A stretch of DNA of 64,000 nucleotides from Phycisphaerales bacterium (lineage in GTDB: Bacteria; Planctomycetota; Phycisphaerae; UBA1845): NCBI GenBank assembly GCA_020639115.1, contig JACKHG010000006.1, positions 176,239 through 240,238 of the forward strand, given 5' to 3'. The notes under the pieces were generated by a model. That model did no database searches. It was not told where the DNA came from and saw nothing but the letters and a program-made list of their open reading frames with translations. Positions 51,629 to 61,308 of the stretch are shown one piece after another. The stretch's first letter is position 1. Every line of letters begins with the position of its first letter. A program made the translations under genes and the position numbers.

Positions 51629-53106
51629 GCGTTCGCCACCGTTTCAGGGACCCAGGCCGGCGCACGCTCCACCGCCGGCTCCTCGTCCGTGTGCTCCTGG
51701 AGCCGCTGCCAGTCGAAGTCCCGGGGGGCCGCCAGCGTCGTGGCCAGCACGATGACCATCGAGACCGCCGCGCCGATCAGCGCCGCAACGTACCAGCCCA
51801 CGTAGAAGTACGCGAACAGGCCGCACGCACTGCCCGCGACCATCCCCAGCGTCGCACCCAGCGGATTGGTCTTGCGCCAGTACAGACCGGCTGCGATCGG
51901 CCAGATCGCGCTGCCCACGAACGCACCCGTAAACGCGATCATACCCGCCAGGTGCGTCACCCGCGGCAGGCAGATCAGCCACGCCGCGACCGTCAGCAGC
52001 ACGATCGTGAGGAACGACGCGCGGCGCAGCGACGACTCCTCCGCCTCCGGCCGAAAATGCTTCCGATAAATGTCCTCGACGATCAGGTCCGACGTCGCCG
52101 CCAGCAGCGAGTCCAGGCTCGACGCCAGCGACGAAAAGACCACGATGAAAATCACCACCGCCCCCGCAGCCCCCAGCAACCGCGCCGCCACCAGCGGACC
52201 CACCATGTCCGCCGCCGGCACGTTCATCCCCAGGTGGGGGGCCACCAGCGCCACCGCTCCCGCCACGATCGGAACCGGCGCCCAGAAAATCCCGGCGAGC
52301 AAGTACGCCCGCAGGCCCACGCCCTTGCGGAACGCGAACGCCCGCGACCACCATACGTTGCTATGGAAGATCTCGCCCAGCCCGAAGATGAGGTTGTTGA
52401 ACAGAAACATCAGCGCGGCGGGCATGAGCAGGTTGAGTAGATCGGGACGCTTCGCCGCCAGCGCGGCATGCACCGGTTCGAACCCGACGCGCTCGTACGC
52501 GATGATCGCGAGCAGCACGATACCCGCAAGAATGAGAATGCTCTGTATGAAGTCCGTGCCGATGACCGCGTACAACCCGCCCATCATCGTATACGCCATG
52601 CACACGATCAGGATGACCGTCAGCCCGACCTCGTAGCGGATCCCGGTCAGCGCATTGAGCAGGAGCCCGCCGGCCATCCCCATGCTGATCAGCCAGCCCA
52701 GGCCGTAAAAAATCGATATGGCGAGAAACACGCGCCAAGCGGCCTTGCCGTACCGCAAACGCACGAAGTCGCCGCTCGTGTACCCGCGCGGAATCAACGC
52801 CTTGATCCGCTCCGCCATCGGCGCAAACAGAATCAACCCCATCGACCCCAGCGAATACCCAATCATCCCCCAGATGCCCATCTGGTACGCGAGCTGCGGG
52901 GCCGCCATCGTCGTGTTGCTCGTGACCCACGTGGCCATCGCCGTCGCCGTGCCCAGCGCCAGCCCGACGTTGCGACCCGCCAGCATGTAGTCGTCCAGGC
53001 TGCGCCGCGCCTTGTGCCCCCAGTACCAGCCCAGGGTGATCCACAGCACGCTGAACACCGCCAGCAGCATCCACCCGATCCACGGCGAGAGGATCGCATC
53101 ATGCAT
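51625..53106 (-). CDS. Sodium:solute symporter family permease
   Basis: A 493-residue protein with about 13 hydrophobic helices. The N-terminal SLDDYMLAGRNVGLALGTATAMATWVTSNTTMAAPQLAYQMG region is the SSS signature, GGLYAVIGTDFIQSILI the second. SSS proteins import solutes (sugars, amino acids, urea, others) with Na. Substrate unknown. The start overlaps the previous gene by 8 nt, and its stop overlaps the miniprotein start by 4 nt. It is therefore the transport arm of the asparagine synthetase operon. Confidence 0.88.
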   Translation of the reverse strand: MHDAILSPWIGWMLLAVFSVLWITLGWYWGHKARRSLDDYMLAGRNVGLALGTATAMATWVTSNTTMAAPQLAYQMGIWGMIGYSLGSMGLILFAPMAERIKALIPRGYTSGDFVRLRYGKAAWRVFLAISIFYGLGWLISMGMAGGLLLNALTGIRYEVGLTVILIVCMAYTMMGGLYAVIGTDFIQSILILAGIVLLAIIAYERVGFEPVHAALAAKRPDLLNLLMPAALMFLFNNLIFGLGEIFHSNVWWSRAFAFRKGVGLRAYLLAGIFWAPVPIVAGAVALVAPHLGMNVPAADMVGPLVAARLLGAAGAVVIFIVVFSSLASSLDSLLAATSDLIVEDIYRKHFRPEAEESSLRRASFLTIVLLTVAAWLICLPRVTHLAGMIAFTGAFVGSAIWPIAAGLYWRKTNPLGATLGMVAGSACGLFAYFYVGWYVAALIGAAVSMVIVLATTLAAPRDFDWQRLQEHTDEEPAVERAPAWVPETVANA

Positions 53107-53560
53107 CGTTCACCTCCCCAGCCGCTGCGTTCTGCTCACGCCGGTACTTCAGATGTCCGCCCAGGATGAGCACCGCCGTCGCCATAAACACCACCGCCCC
53201 CAACGCCAGAAACCCGATCGCCTTCGTCATGCTGTGGTGCACGACCGCCACCGTGATCGGCGCACTCCAGTCGCCGCCCGCGATCCGCGCGCGGTAGTGA
53301 TAAACCCCGTCTTGGCGCCCGCTGATCACCGTCGCGTGATCGGTGCCGTTGTAGAGCACGTGCGTGTCGTCGAGGGCAAAGTCGGTCGATGCGGATTCCT
53401 CCACCTCGACCGCGGTGGACCGGTCCGGCACCTCCCAACTCAGGCGGTAGTACCCGGTCTCGCTGCGCTCGGTACTGGTGTTCAGCACCAGCACGCCGGC
53501 TGATGCAATTGCAGGAAAGGTTAACGCCGTGATGAGGATGAAAGCCGTCGCGAACCTCAC
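53099..53560 (-). CDS. Signal-peptide protein with one C-terminal membrane helix
   Basis: A 153-residue protein. Start GTG 53560 overlaps the asnB stop (GTGA) and opens a signal peptide (residues 1-23). Residues 30-110 are a beta-rich Ig/fibronectin-like domain (YYRLSWEVPDRSTAVEVEES, YHYRARIAGGDWSAPITV). One transmembrane helix follows (GFLALGAVVFMATAVLILGG), then a short basic tail. It probably faces the periplasm and may be a partner of the symporter. The 3' end overlaps the symporter start by 8 nt. No named family recognised. Confidence 0.7.
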   Translation of the reverse strand: MRFATAFILITALTFPAIASAGVLVLNTSTERSETGYYRLSWEVPDRSTAVEVEESASTDFALDDTHVLYNGTDHATVISGRQDGVYHYRARIAGGDWSAPITVAVVHHSMTKAIGFLALGAVVFMATAVLILGGHLKYRREQNAAAGEVNDA

Positions 53561-55110
53561 GCCCGCGACTCCACCGGGGCCTCGGCACCCTGGCCGCGCG
53601 CCGCGATCTGGTCCATCAGCACCGGGTAATCCCCGAAGAGGTCGAACGTCCGCCCCGGCTCGAGCAGATCGCTGAAGTGCCCCCGCCAGATCTCGAAGTA
53701 CCGCAGCATCTCCTTGCTCTGAATGTTCCACGGGGCGTATTCCCGCCGCTTGCGCTCGAACGTCTCGTCGTCCACCTCGCTCTCGATGAGCGGAATCAGC
53801 GAACGCGCCCCGCTGCCCTGGTCGAACGGGCACTTCTCGCGCCAGATCAGCTCGTCGGGCAGGTAGCCCTCGAAAGCTTTGCGCAGGTGCCACTTCTCCA
53901 CCCGCCGCCCGTCCACCTGCTTGATCTTTTCATCCGACGGCAGGTTGAACGCGTACTCGACGAACTCGCGATCGAGAAACGGCACCCGCGCCTCGAGCGT
54001 GGTCGCCATGCTCAACCGGTCGAGCCGGCGCAGCTCCGTTTTGTGCAGGGCTCCGAGCAGCTCCTCGAGCTTGCGCCGCAGGTCCAGGAACGTCAGCGCC
54101 CGCACCGCGGAATACCCGCCGAACAGCTCGTCGGCCCCCTCGCCGCACAGCACCACCTTCGCGCCGTGATCAGCCGCGAGCCGCGAGCACATGTACGTGA
54201 CCACGGCACCCGTCACCATCGACGGGTTGTAGCTCTCGATGTGGTAGATCGCGTCCGGCAGCAGGGCGAGCATGTCGTCGATCGTGAACGTCTGCACCAC
54301 GTGCTCGATGCCGAGATACTCGGCCACGCGGCGGGCCATGGCCACGTCCGGAGCGCCCTCCATCCCCACCGTGTAAGCGACGATATTGGGATTCTCCCGG
54401 GCAGCCAACGCCGTGACCAGGCTGCTGTCGATCCCGCCCGACAGAAACGTCCCCACGCCCACGTCGCTCATCATCCGCTTGCGCACGGCGCCGGTCAGCA
54501 GCGCGCGGCACACGTCGAAGTCGGGCTCCGTCGTCGCCAGCGAGGGCTCCCAGTAGCGCTTCACACCCTCGTCGCTCGTCCAGATCGATCCCGGCGGCAG
54601 CTCGCGGATGCCCTCGTCACCGCGGCCGATGAGCGCCTTGACCTCGCTGGCCACGTACGTGGCGTCGCCGTCGCCGCGGTACCACAGCGGCTTGATGCCC
54701 AGGGGATCGCGCCCGAAGATCACCCGCCCGCGGCGCAGATCGAGCAGGATGAAGGCGAACATGCCGTCGAGGAACTTGACCGCGTCGTCGCCGTACTCCT
54801 CGTACAGGTGCAGGATGACCTCCGCGTCCGACCCGGTCGCGAACGTGTGGTCGCTCCGCAGGTCGCGGCGGATCGCGGCGTGGTTGTAGACCTCGCCGTT
54901 GCACACCAGCGCCAGGCTGCCGTCCTCGTTGAACAGCGGCTGATCGCCGCGCTCGAGATCGATGATGGAGAGCCGGTTGAAGCCGAGGCCGCCGAAGCGG
55001 TCGAACGGCCGCCACTGCCGGTCGTCGGTTCCGCGGTGGCTGATGCGCCGCAGCATCTCGTGCGCTATTTCCGCATCCGGCGGTCCGATGATCCCGACGA
55101 TGCCGCACAT
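53557..55110 (-). CDS. asnB: Glutamine-dependent asparagine synthetase
   Basis: A 517-residue enzyme. Residue 2 Cys (MCGIVGIIG) starts the glutamine amidotransferase domain with CNGEVYNH and GSDAEVILHLYEEYG. The synthetase domain has the ATP loop SGGIDSS, then CGEGADELFGGYSAVR. It makes asparagine or, in some operons, amidates other carboxylates. AAAGGACC precedes ATG 55110. The context (methyltransferase, symporter, MarR regulator) is not the usual one for housekeeping asparagine synthesis. Confidence 0.93.
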   Translation of the reverse strand: MCGIVGIIGPPDAEIAHEMLRRISHRGTDDRQWRPFDRFGGLGFNRLSIIDLERGDQPLFNEDGSLALVCNGEVYNHAAIRRDLRSDHTFATGSDAEVILHLYEEYGDDAVKFLDGMFAFILLDLRRGRVIFGRDPLGIKPLWYRGDGDATYVASEVKALIGRGDEGIRELPPGSIWTSDEGVKRYWEPSLATTEPDFDVCRALLTGAVRKRMMSDVGVGTFLSGGIDSSLVTALAARENPNIVAYTVGMEGAPDVAMARRVAEYLGIEHVVQTFTIDDMLALLPDAIYHIESYNPSMVTGAVVTYMCSRLAADHGAKVVLCGEGADELFGGYSAVRALTFLDLRRKLEELLGALHKTELRRLDRLSMATTLEARVPFLDREFVEYAFNLPSDEKIKQVDGRRVEKWHLRKAFEGYLPDELIWREKCPFDQGSGARSLIPLIESEVDDETFERKRREYAPWNIQSKEMLRYFEIWRGHFSDLLEPGRTFDLFGDYPVLMDQIAARGQGAEAPVESRA

Positions 55111-55197
55111 GGCAGGGGTCCTTTCGCTCGGGCTTGGCCGCGCGCCGGAAGGGGGCCGGACGGCCGGTCGGCGGGGCGCGCGGCGGTCGCCGGTCCG

Positions 55198-55461
55198 TCA
55201 GTCTCCGCCCGGCGCGTCGTCCACGATCGCGCGCAGCTCGTCCAGCTCCTGGCTCGAGTCCACCTTCACCCGCAGCACGGACAGATCGTCCTCCCGGGCG
55301 GTGGCCACAGCCATTTCCCAATCCCACTTGCCGCGGAGCACCTCCTCCACGTCCGCGGACTCATCGACGGCGATGACGACGTCGATGTCCGCGAGCGCGG
55401 AGCGGCCCGCAGCCGTGCGCAGGCGACTCAAAGCTACTTTCTGGGGGTCGTTGGCGGACAT
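55198..55461 (-). CDS. 87-residue hypothetical protein
   Basis: A charged, soluble-looking protein. DIDVVIAVDESADVEEVLRGKWDWEMAVATAREDDLSVLRVKVD reads as an alpha/beta domain. No family recognised. It lies between the methyltransferase (70 nt gap) and asnB (87 nt gap) on the same strand, so it is likely part of the operon. It could be a carrier, chaperone or substrate-binding subunit; nothing shows which. Confidence 0.6.
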   Translation of the reverse strand: MSANDPQKVALSRLRTAAGRSALADIDVVIAVDESADVEEVLRGKWDWEMAVATAREDDLSVLRVKVDSSQELDELRAIVDDAPGGD

Positions 55462-55531
55462 GATCTCTGCCTTCGCTTTGACCTTGCTGTCCGTTTCGCG
55501 ACGATATCGATACGCCGCAGCGGCGCGCGCG

Positions 55532-56329
55532 TCAGGCGATGTCGCGACGCTTGCGGGCGATGATGCCGACGTAGTGAATGGGCTGGCGATCCGTCCCCAT
55601 GCGGTGCTGGAAGCGCTCCTTGTGCACCACCTGCATCGTGCCCGCCGCCTTCATCGACCGGATCAGGCCCGCAAAGCCCGACGTGTCCTCGTTGGCCAGG
55701 AAGTCCTCCTTGATGTTGAAGGCCACCCAGCCATCCGGCTCGATCAGGTTGTACGCGGTGCGAAACGCCTCCGTGGGAATATCCCCGAAGCCCAGCGCCG
55801 CCACGCACGTCAGACAGTTGAACTTGTACGCCGCGAGTTCACGCTTCTCTCCCTCCGGCAACGCCGTCAGGTCGCACACGTGGTAGTTCTCGTAGACACC
55901 CGATCGGTCCCGGTCGGCAGCCCGGGCCGCCTCCTCGATGATGTCCACGCCCACGATCGTCTCGACGCCGATCTCGGTGAGCCGCTGCGCCACGATGCCG
56001 TTGCCCGCCCCCAGATCGAACACCCGCAGGCTCTTCGCCGACGTCCCGGCGTCACGCAACGCGTCCCGCAGCATGCCGACGATGATCCGCGGCGACCGGC
56101 ACTTCAGCACGTCGTAGATGATCTTCTCGTACAGACCGGGAATCGAAAAAAGCGACTCGTAGTCGTGGAAGCGGATGCGCCGCCAGCGGTCACCGTCGCG
56201 TACCACGCACCATTCGGCATCCTGCTCGAGGGAATGATCGGGCTCGGGCAGAGCGATCTCCAGCCGGCCGTTCGAAAGGGGTGCAGAGTACTGTCGCGGT
56301 TGAACCGTGGGCATCGTCATCAAACTCAC
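55532..56329 (-). CDS. Class I SAM-dependent methyltransferase
   Basis: A 265-residue protein. The Rossmann methyltransferase core is visible: VFDLGAGNGIVAQRLTEIG (motif I), VGVDIIEEAARAAD (acidic residue of motif post-I), and FNCLTCVAALGFGDIP (motif IV region). Start GTG 56329 overlaps the MarR stop (GTGA); ATG 56320 is an alternative. The target is unknown. It is the second gene of the operon, so it probably acts on the same molecule as the amidotransferase, but no substrate is indicated. Confidence 0.82.
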   Translation of the reverse strand: MSLMTMPTVQPRQYSAPLSNGRLEIALPEPDHSLEQDAEWCVVRDGDRWRRIRFHDYESLFSIPGLYEKIIYDVLKCRSPRIIVGMLRDALRDAGTSAKSLRVFDLGAGNGIVAQRLTEIGVETIVGVDIIEEAARAADRDRSGVYENYHVCDLTALPEGEKRELAAYKFNCLTCVAALGFGDIPTEAFRTAYNLIEPDGWVAFNIKEDFLANEDTSGFAGLIRSMKAAGTMQVVHKERFQHRMGTDRQPIHYVGIIARKRRDIA

Positions 56330-56892
56330 CTCGTATTTAATGGACTCTGTTCTGTTCGTTCATCAGCCCCCGTCGGCGACGGCTTGCCGGACGCCGGGGT
56401 CTCGCCATAGCTGCTCGACTCGAGCGGCCCGGCCACCAGCACCGGGGACGCGTCAAGCGAATCAGCCTCCATCATCTCCGCGATGCGCTGCAGCGTGGCC
56501 AGCGTCATCGTTCGCTCCCAGTCGCGCAGCTTCATCAGCTCGCGCCGAAACCGATCCTGCAGCAGGGACGGAGCCCGGTTCAGCAACTGGTGACCCGGAA
56601 CCGTCACCGTCACGATCACCGCCCGGCGATCCGCATCGTCCCGATGCCGCTCGACGAGTCCGTGTCGCTCCAGCCGGTCCAGAATGCCGGTGACCGTCGG
56701 CTGACTCACGTGCACCGCCCGGGCAATCGCCGATACCGGGGCACGCCCCAACCGGGCTGCCTCACGCAGCACCGCCAGTTGCGGCCCCGTCAGGCCGTGC
56801 TCCTCCACCAGACGTCGCGAGTGAACGTCCACGGCGCGGATGATCCGGCGGATTGCGGCGACGATCTGGTCCTCGGCACTCATGATTTCCAT
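56326..56892 (-). CDS. MarR-family transcriptional regulator
   Basis: A 188-residue winged-helix regulator: LTGPQLAVLREAARLGRAPVSAIARAVHVSQPTVTGILDRLERHGLVER is the HTH core and HRDDADRRAVIVTVT the wing. GGAAGGAG precedes ATG 56892. It overlaps the methyltransferase by 4 nt and is the first gene of the operon, so it probably controls it, perhaps by sensing the transported or modified compound. Confidence 0.85.
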   Translation of the reverse strand: MEIMSAEDQIVAAIRRIIRAVDVHSRRLVEEHGLTGPQLAVLREAARLGRAPVSAIARAVHVSQPTVTGILDRLERHGLVERHRDDADRRAVIVTVTVPGHQLLNRAPSLLQDRFRRELMKLRDWERTMTLATLQRIAEMMEADSLDASPVLVAGPLESSSYGETPASGKPSPTGADERTEQSPLNTR

Positions 56893-57183
56893 GGCGCTAG
56901 CTCCTTCCGCCGCCGCCGTTCGTCAGGGTCCCCCCTCACCGCAGCCTGAACGGATAAACATAGGGTTGAATCGATTTTCCGTCAAGGAAGTCTGGGTAAT
57001 CCGTCGCGATATCGTCGTCAAATCCCCATTAATCTGCTTTTATCGGCCTATCCCTTACGTTTTGCTCGAAGCGGCATATATTCAGGAGTATGCATTTCGG
57101 CGACCCGAGCACGCGCACACCAACCAGGACCGATAACCGCAGACCGCGCTGGGACCGCCAGTGCACTCGGACTAGTGCCTGGC

Positions 57184-59226
57184 TCAGTGTACGTAGCCCA
57201 GAGCGCGGAGCTTCTTGATCTGTTCTGAGGTCAGCTTGCCGCGCCGCGTCGGCGCAAAGGTGAGGCGGCGAATTTCACGCGCCATTTCCACGACCCGTTG
57301 GCGGGCCCGCTGGTGCGCGGGGTTGGCTGGATCGAACAGGTTGTGCTGATCGACGGGATCCCGCCGCTCATCGTACAACTGCGCGTGCGTGTTGGCGTCC
57401 TGCCAGACCGTCGGATCGGGCAGATCTGTCGCGACGATGACCTTCTCACCGGCCTGGGATATCAGCGCAGCCTCGTGGTAGTTCGACGCCGGGCGCAAGT
57501 AGAACTCGGCAAAGGCCGGATGATCTTTGTCGAGGCCGAGCATCTCCGACAACGCGAGCCCGTGCGTCCCCGCCTGCGCCAGGTAGTCGGGCGCCGGAAC
57601 GCCAAAGAGGTCGAGCAACACGTGAAACGCCGTCGTATGCGCCTCGAAACGGTACGGCACGTTCCAGGCCTTGGGGTCCACGGTGTCGATACCCGGCGCG
57701 TTCTCACCCAGCCGCAGAATGAACGGCACGCTGATGTTCTGCGGGTAGAGGCTGGTGTGGGTCAGCAGGCCGTGCTCGAAGAACTCCTCGCCGTGATCGC
57801 CCACGATCACGAGCGTCGTTTCCCGCCAGAGGCCAGCGTCCTTCAGCCCGCGGATGAACTCGCCGATCATGTCGTCCACGTCGCGCAGGCCGAGTTCGTA
57901 CGCCGCCTGCGCCGATTTCATCTGCCGCTCGAAACGCCTGCCAAACTTTCGGATGTGCGCCTGGCGCTTGCTGTAGCGCCAGCCTTCGTCACCGTAAATC
58001 TGCTCCCGGTAGAGCTTGCCCTGGCACAGCGCATCGGGCGATCGCGGCGTAATCCCCTTGAATTCATGGCGATAATCGCGCGGGTAGTTGGTGTAGGGGA
58101 GGTGGGCGTCGAACAGGTGCACGAACATGAACACGTCCCGATCGCGGACGCCGCGCATCAACCGCACCGCGTCGCCCAGGACCTGTCGGCCGCGCTTCCC
58201 CAGCGGCTGATCGTACTGCTGATAATGTCCGACCCCGCGGTAGTAGCCGTACGCGAAGCCGACACGCGAGTGGGAGGCCAGATGGAACGTCTGCACGCCC
58301 CGCGCCGCCAGCAGCTCCGGCACCATCTGCACCTCGGGCGAGATCTCGGCCATTTCGTCGGTGTCGATCAGCCCGTGCTGGGTCGGGTACAGGCCGGTAA
58401 ACATTGTCGCGTGCGTCGGCAACGTCCAGCTCGACGCGCCGGTCGCACCCGCATACAGGCGCGCGTGCGGATCCTCCCGCACCAGCTTCCGTAGCGTCGG
58501 GCTCGTATCGATGCGCCGCGTCTGGTTCAGCGTCAGATGCTGCAGCGCGTGCGTGTCCAGCGAGAGGAACACGACCCGCTGCGGCTGGGCCGTTTGCGCG
58601 TATGGCGCGATCTCATAAACCAGCGCCTGCGTCCCTTCGCCCAGAGATACGTCGATCCGCACGACACACTTGCCGGGCGTCAGGGCAAACGGAAGCTTGA
58701 TGTCGAAGGCAGCCGGCTCGTACCGCCCGGAAACCGTCTGCTTCAGGACCTGCCGGAATCGATCGCCGACCTGGTCATAGACTTCGGCAACGATCTTCGC
58801 CTGCGCGGCGCGCGGCCCCTTACCAGCCATCGACCATCGAGGCGTCGCGAAGCCTTCCGCGGCGACGTACTTGTCGCCGCGGTCCAGCAGGCAGACGCGG
58901 AAGCGCAGGTGCGTGAACGTACCGGAGTGACCCGCGGGATGCAGCTCGATGTCGGTGGACTCCCGCATGCAGAACGCCTGCGTCTGATAGCGTTCGGCAG
59001 GCGATCGCGCGGGCACCGTGACCCACAGCGACGGCGCGGGCGAGTAGGCGTGCAGCCAAGCTGCCGCCGGGACCTTCGCGAGACCCTGCGCCTTGGCTGT
59101 GACATCGGGAAGCGCCAGGCCTGCGACAACGATCGCCCCGAGTATGCCGCAGAATACTCGCCTGCCCAGCCGCTGCGTCAATCTGTAATCGGGATCGTCG
59201 GGTCGCGCCGGGCGCGGTTTGAACAT
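57184..59226 (-). CDS. Sulfatase-fold/alkaline phosphatase superfamily protein
   Basis: A 680-residue protein. ATG 59226 has a strong GGAGGAGGAAG SD. One N-terminal hydrophobic segment (about residues 20-45) anchors or secretes it. The core reads VVFLSLDTHALQHL (metal Asp), SSWTLPTHATMFTGLYPTQHG (nucleophile loop), FVHLFDAHLPYTNYP and VIVGDHGEEFFEHGLLTH (metal Asp/His). The nucleophile position is T-L-P-T-H where sulfatases have C/S-x-P-S-R, so a formylglycine sulfatase is unlikely; a phospho- or phosphonate-type hydrolase or transferase is more likely. The end GKLTSEQIKKLRALGYV is typical of planctomycete sulfatases. Confidence 0.8.
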   Translation of the reverse strand: MFKPRPARPDDPDYRLTQRLGRRVFCGILGAIVVAGLALPDVTAKAQGLAKVPAAAWLHAYSPAPSLWVTVPARSPAERYQTQAFCMRESTDIELHPAGHSGTFTHLRFRVCLLDRGDKYVAAEGFATPRWSMAGKGPRAAQAKIVAEVYDQVGDRFRQVLKQTVSGRYEPAAFDIKLPFALTPGKCVVRIDVSLGEGTQALVYEIAPYAQTAQPQRVVFLSLDTHALQHLTLNQTRRIDTSPTLRKLVREDPHARLYAGATGASSWTLPTHATMFTGLYPTQHGLIDTDEMAEISPEVQMVPELLAARGVQTFHLASHSRVGFAYGYYRGVGHYQQYDQPLGKRGRQVLGDAVRLMRGVRDRDVFMFVHLFDAHLPYTNYPRDYRHEFKGITPRSPDALCQGKLYREQIYGDEGWRYSKRQAHIRKFGRRFERQMKSAQAAYELGLRDVDDMIGEFIRGLKDAGLWRETTLVIVGDHGEEFFEHGLLTHTSLYPQNISVPFILRLGENAPGIDTVDPKAWNVPYRFEAHTTAFHVLLDLFGVPAPDYLAQAGTHGLALSEMLGLDKDHPAFAEFYLRPASNYHEAALISQAGEKVIVATDLPDPTVWQDANTHAQLYDERRDPVDQHNLFDPANPAHQRARQRVVEMAREIRRLTFAPTRRGKLTSEQIKKLRALGYVH

Positions 59227-59802
59227 CAGGCTTCCTCCTCCCCAGACCATACCCTCCCCAGCCACCCGTTTCAAACGCAGCGGGTCCCAGCCAGCCACGC
59301 CGAACGCCTTCAAAACAGGCAAAAAGTGAACGATGCCGGGCGTCGCAAACGTCTGATCTTGTCAAGACCCAACCGTCGAACGTCCGAAAACACTGCGCAT
59401 CGCCGCCGCCCGCGTAGCATCCACCAACGCGCACGCGCGCCGGCGCGCCGCCCCTGCGTCGCGTGTATCAACCATGTGTCCAGCGCACGATCACACGCCC
59501 GGCACTGCGAAGGGTCAGCTCTTCGTCCACGCGCTGCCTGGGCATAACGCAGTTCTGATCTGTAGCGATCGTGTCTCCGGCGACGTCGCCGCTGCAGCCT
59601 CTGTATCCACGTTGTCGTGAGGTGTCGCGATCCGGTGTGGCAAAACACAATGCGCGAGAGAGGACAGGCGCACGGTCAACCGCGCGCAAGGCGTCAATCC
59701 GGATTGGTAAATCAGAAACAGCCCTCGGTCGCGGTCTACGCAAGACCACTTGTTTCTCGCCAGGAAACGCGGCTGCACGCCAAGTGACCCAGTTCGCGAC
59801 GG
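59227..59802. other. Intergenic stretch without a convincing gene
   Basis: About 575 nt upstream of the sulfatase-like gene. Frames on both strands are short and Arg/Ala/Ser-rich; none has protein-like sequence. Confidence 0.45.
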
Positions 59803-60200
59803 CTACTCAAAGACGATCATGCTTGTATGCGCCGAAATCTGGAAGTTCTTGGCAAACCTCAATTCCCCCTGTGCCAGAACCCCCAATTCATCGAGTTCCA
59901 AGCACTCAATGATCTCCGGGAGGAGATTCCGTAGCTGGGCTTGGATGTCCGGCGTCAACGAAGTTTCCCTCAACGCCATAGCGAGTCCCGCGCCGTTGCA
60001 CGTACGTTGCGGCACCGACGCCCGATTCCTGAATCCAGCTCCCCCTGGAGACGTTGAACCAATGAGTGACTGTCTCGAACCGCATATGCCGCTGCCCGGT
60101 CCTTTCGGTTGAGTCGTCGAGTCGAAAGGACGGCCGGGATGGCCAAGCGCAAGGGCGCGGTGCCGACGATCGCCCCAAGCACCTCCAGCAAGTCGCTCAT
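59803..60200 (-). CDS. Two short overlapping frames, possibly one frameshifted gene
   Basis: ATG 60200 opens a 76-residue frame (MSDLLEVLGAIVG..., ending at 59970), then ATG 59979 opens a second of 58 residues (LTPDIQAQLRNLLPEIIECLELDELGVLAQGELRF). The second reads as natural protein sequence, the first less so. The two overlap by 10 nt in different frames, which could mean coupled genes or one gene with an indel. They start 7 nt after the stop of the preceding gene. No family recognised. Confidence 0.3.
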
Positions 60201-60207
60201 GACAAGA

Positions 60208-61254
60208 TCAGTCGTCTGGACAGGATTCCAGGGAGTCATACAACGGATTCACGTCGAATTTGAGCGGTTCGATATAGAGGTTCGCGCTTTGGGCGACGGC
60301 GACGAAATAACCCCGCCAAGCCTGGATTTCATCGTGCGTCTCGCCGTCGATGAAAACGCCATCGAGCCTCGGGCAACTGCAATCCGGATCGTCCAGCGGA
60401 CATCCTGGCCAGTCATCCGCGATCCTGAACTGGAACGTACGCGTCACGGGGCCGCTGTCGGCGCCCTCCGGGAGCTGGAACCACCCCTTGCCCGATGCCA
60501 CGCAGAACATTTGGATTTCCGGATCGTCGCTCGACGGAGCCTGCCAACGCACCGATTGCCAGTCGGTCAGACTTGTTGCCGGTTCACCATCCACCCAGAC
60601 CGGAATGCCACGTTGTGAATCACAGAGACAGCCAGCGTTGCACCTCGGGCAGGCAGCCGACATGAAGGCTTCGATTTGCGTCGCGTTCGACCGCCCGGTA
60701 TCGGCAGGCGGGAAGTTGTAAGTCACCTCCACAAACACATCCTGGCCGCCCGAGATGACGTTCGACGAGATACTGACTTCCATTTCCTCGCCGTAGCTGT
60801 AACCCGCGTCCACGTAGTCCGGACACGGGTTGTCTTCCTTGCGGCTGCTTCGGATGGACACCGTCGCCGTCCCGAGCAGCGTACCGTTGGCATCCACCAC
60901 GCGTACCGTCGCGGTGTCGATGGTGCCGCCCTCGACGACCGCGGATGGGGACGTGGAGTACGTCACGGTCGATTCCGTCGTCGTGAGCACCGCAGCGGAA
61001 TCATCCAATGCGGTGAAGAACTCGCCGATTCCGGCCGACGATGTCCATTCATACGTGAGCGGTTCCGCCGGGCTGCCGGCCACCGACGCGGTCAAATCGA
61101 CAAACGGAAAACTCTCGCTGACCCGCCCGGGCGAAGGGGTGACCTTGACCGCACCAGTTTCCGCCCTCCAGACCACGATATCGTCGGCATTGTCGAGTTG
61201 GTTGAGCAGCTTGCTCACGTTGTCATTAGAAACACCAGGATGGCCGACATGCAC
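60208..61254 (-). CDS. C-terminal part of a large secreted protein
   Basis: A 348-residue frame with Ig/PKD-like sequence (FPFVDLTASVAGSPAEPLTYEWTSSAGIGEFF) followed by a Cys-rich domain with CPRCNAGCLC. It has no signal peptide, and upstream codons (GDWPGAQSVHVGHPG) extend into protein-like sequence before a stop. With the two frames upstream (61309-61788 and 61789-62736) it probably forms one lipoprotein gene interrupted by frameshifts. Function unknown. Confidence 0.5.
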   Translation of the reverse strand: MHVGHPGVSNDNVSKLLNQLDNADDIVVWRAETGAVKVTPSPGRVSESFPFVDLTASVAGSPAEPLTYEWTSSAGIGEFFTALDDSAAVLTTTESTVTYSTSPSAVVEGGTIDTATVRVVDANGTLLGTATVSIRSSRKEDNPCPDYVDAGYSYGEEMEVSISSNVISGGQDVFVEVTYNFPPADTGRSNATQIEAFMSAACPRCNAGCLCDSQRGIPVWVDGEPATSLTDWQSVRWQAPSSDDPEIQMFCVASGKGWFQLPEGADSGPVTRTFQFRIADDWPGCPLDDPDCSCPRLDGVFIDGETHDEIQAWRGYFVAVAQSANLYIEPLKFDVNPLYDSLESCPDD

Positions 61255-61308
61255 ACTCTGCGCCCCAGGCCAGTCGCCCCATGTGCGCCGCTGATCTTGG
61301 ATGCGTCA

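Noticed and set aside
53677..55563. 628-residue plus-strand frame opposite asnB
   Set aside because: Antisense to a full asparagine synthetase; composition typical of a high-GC shadow.
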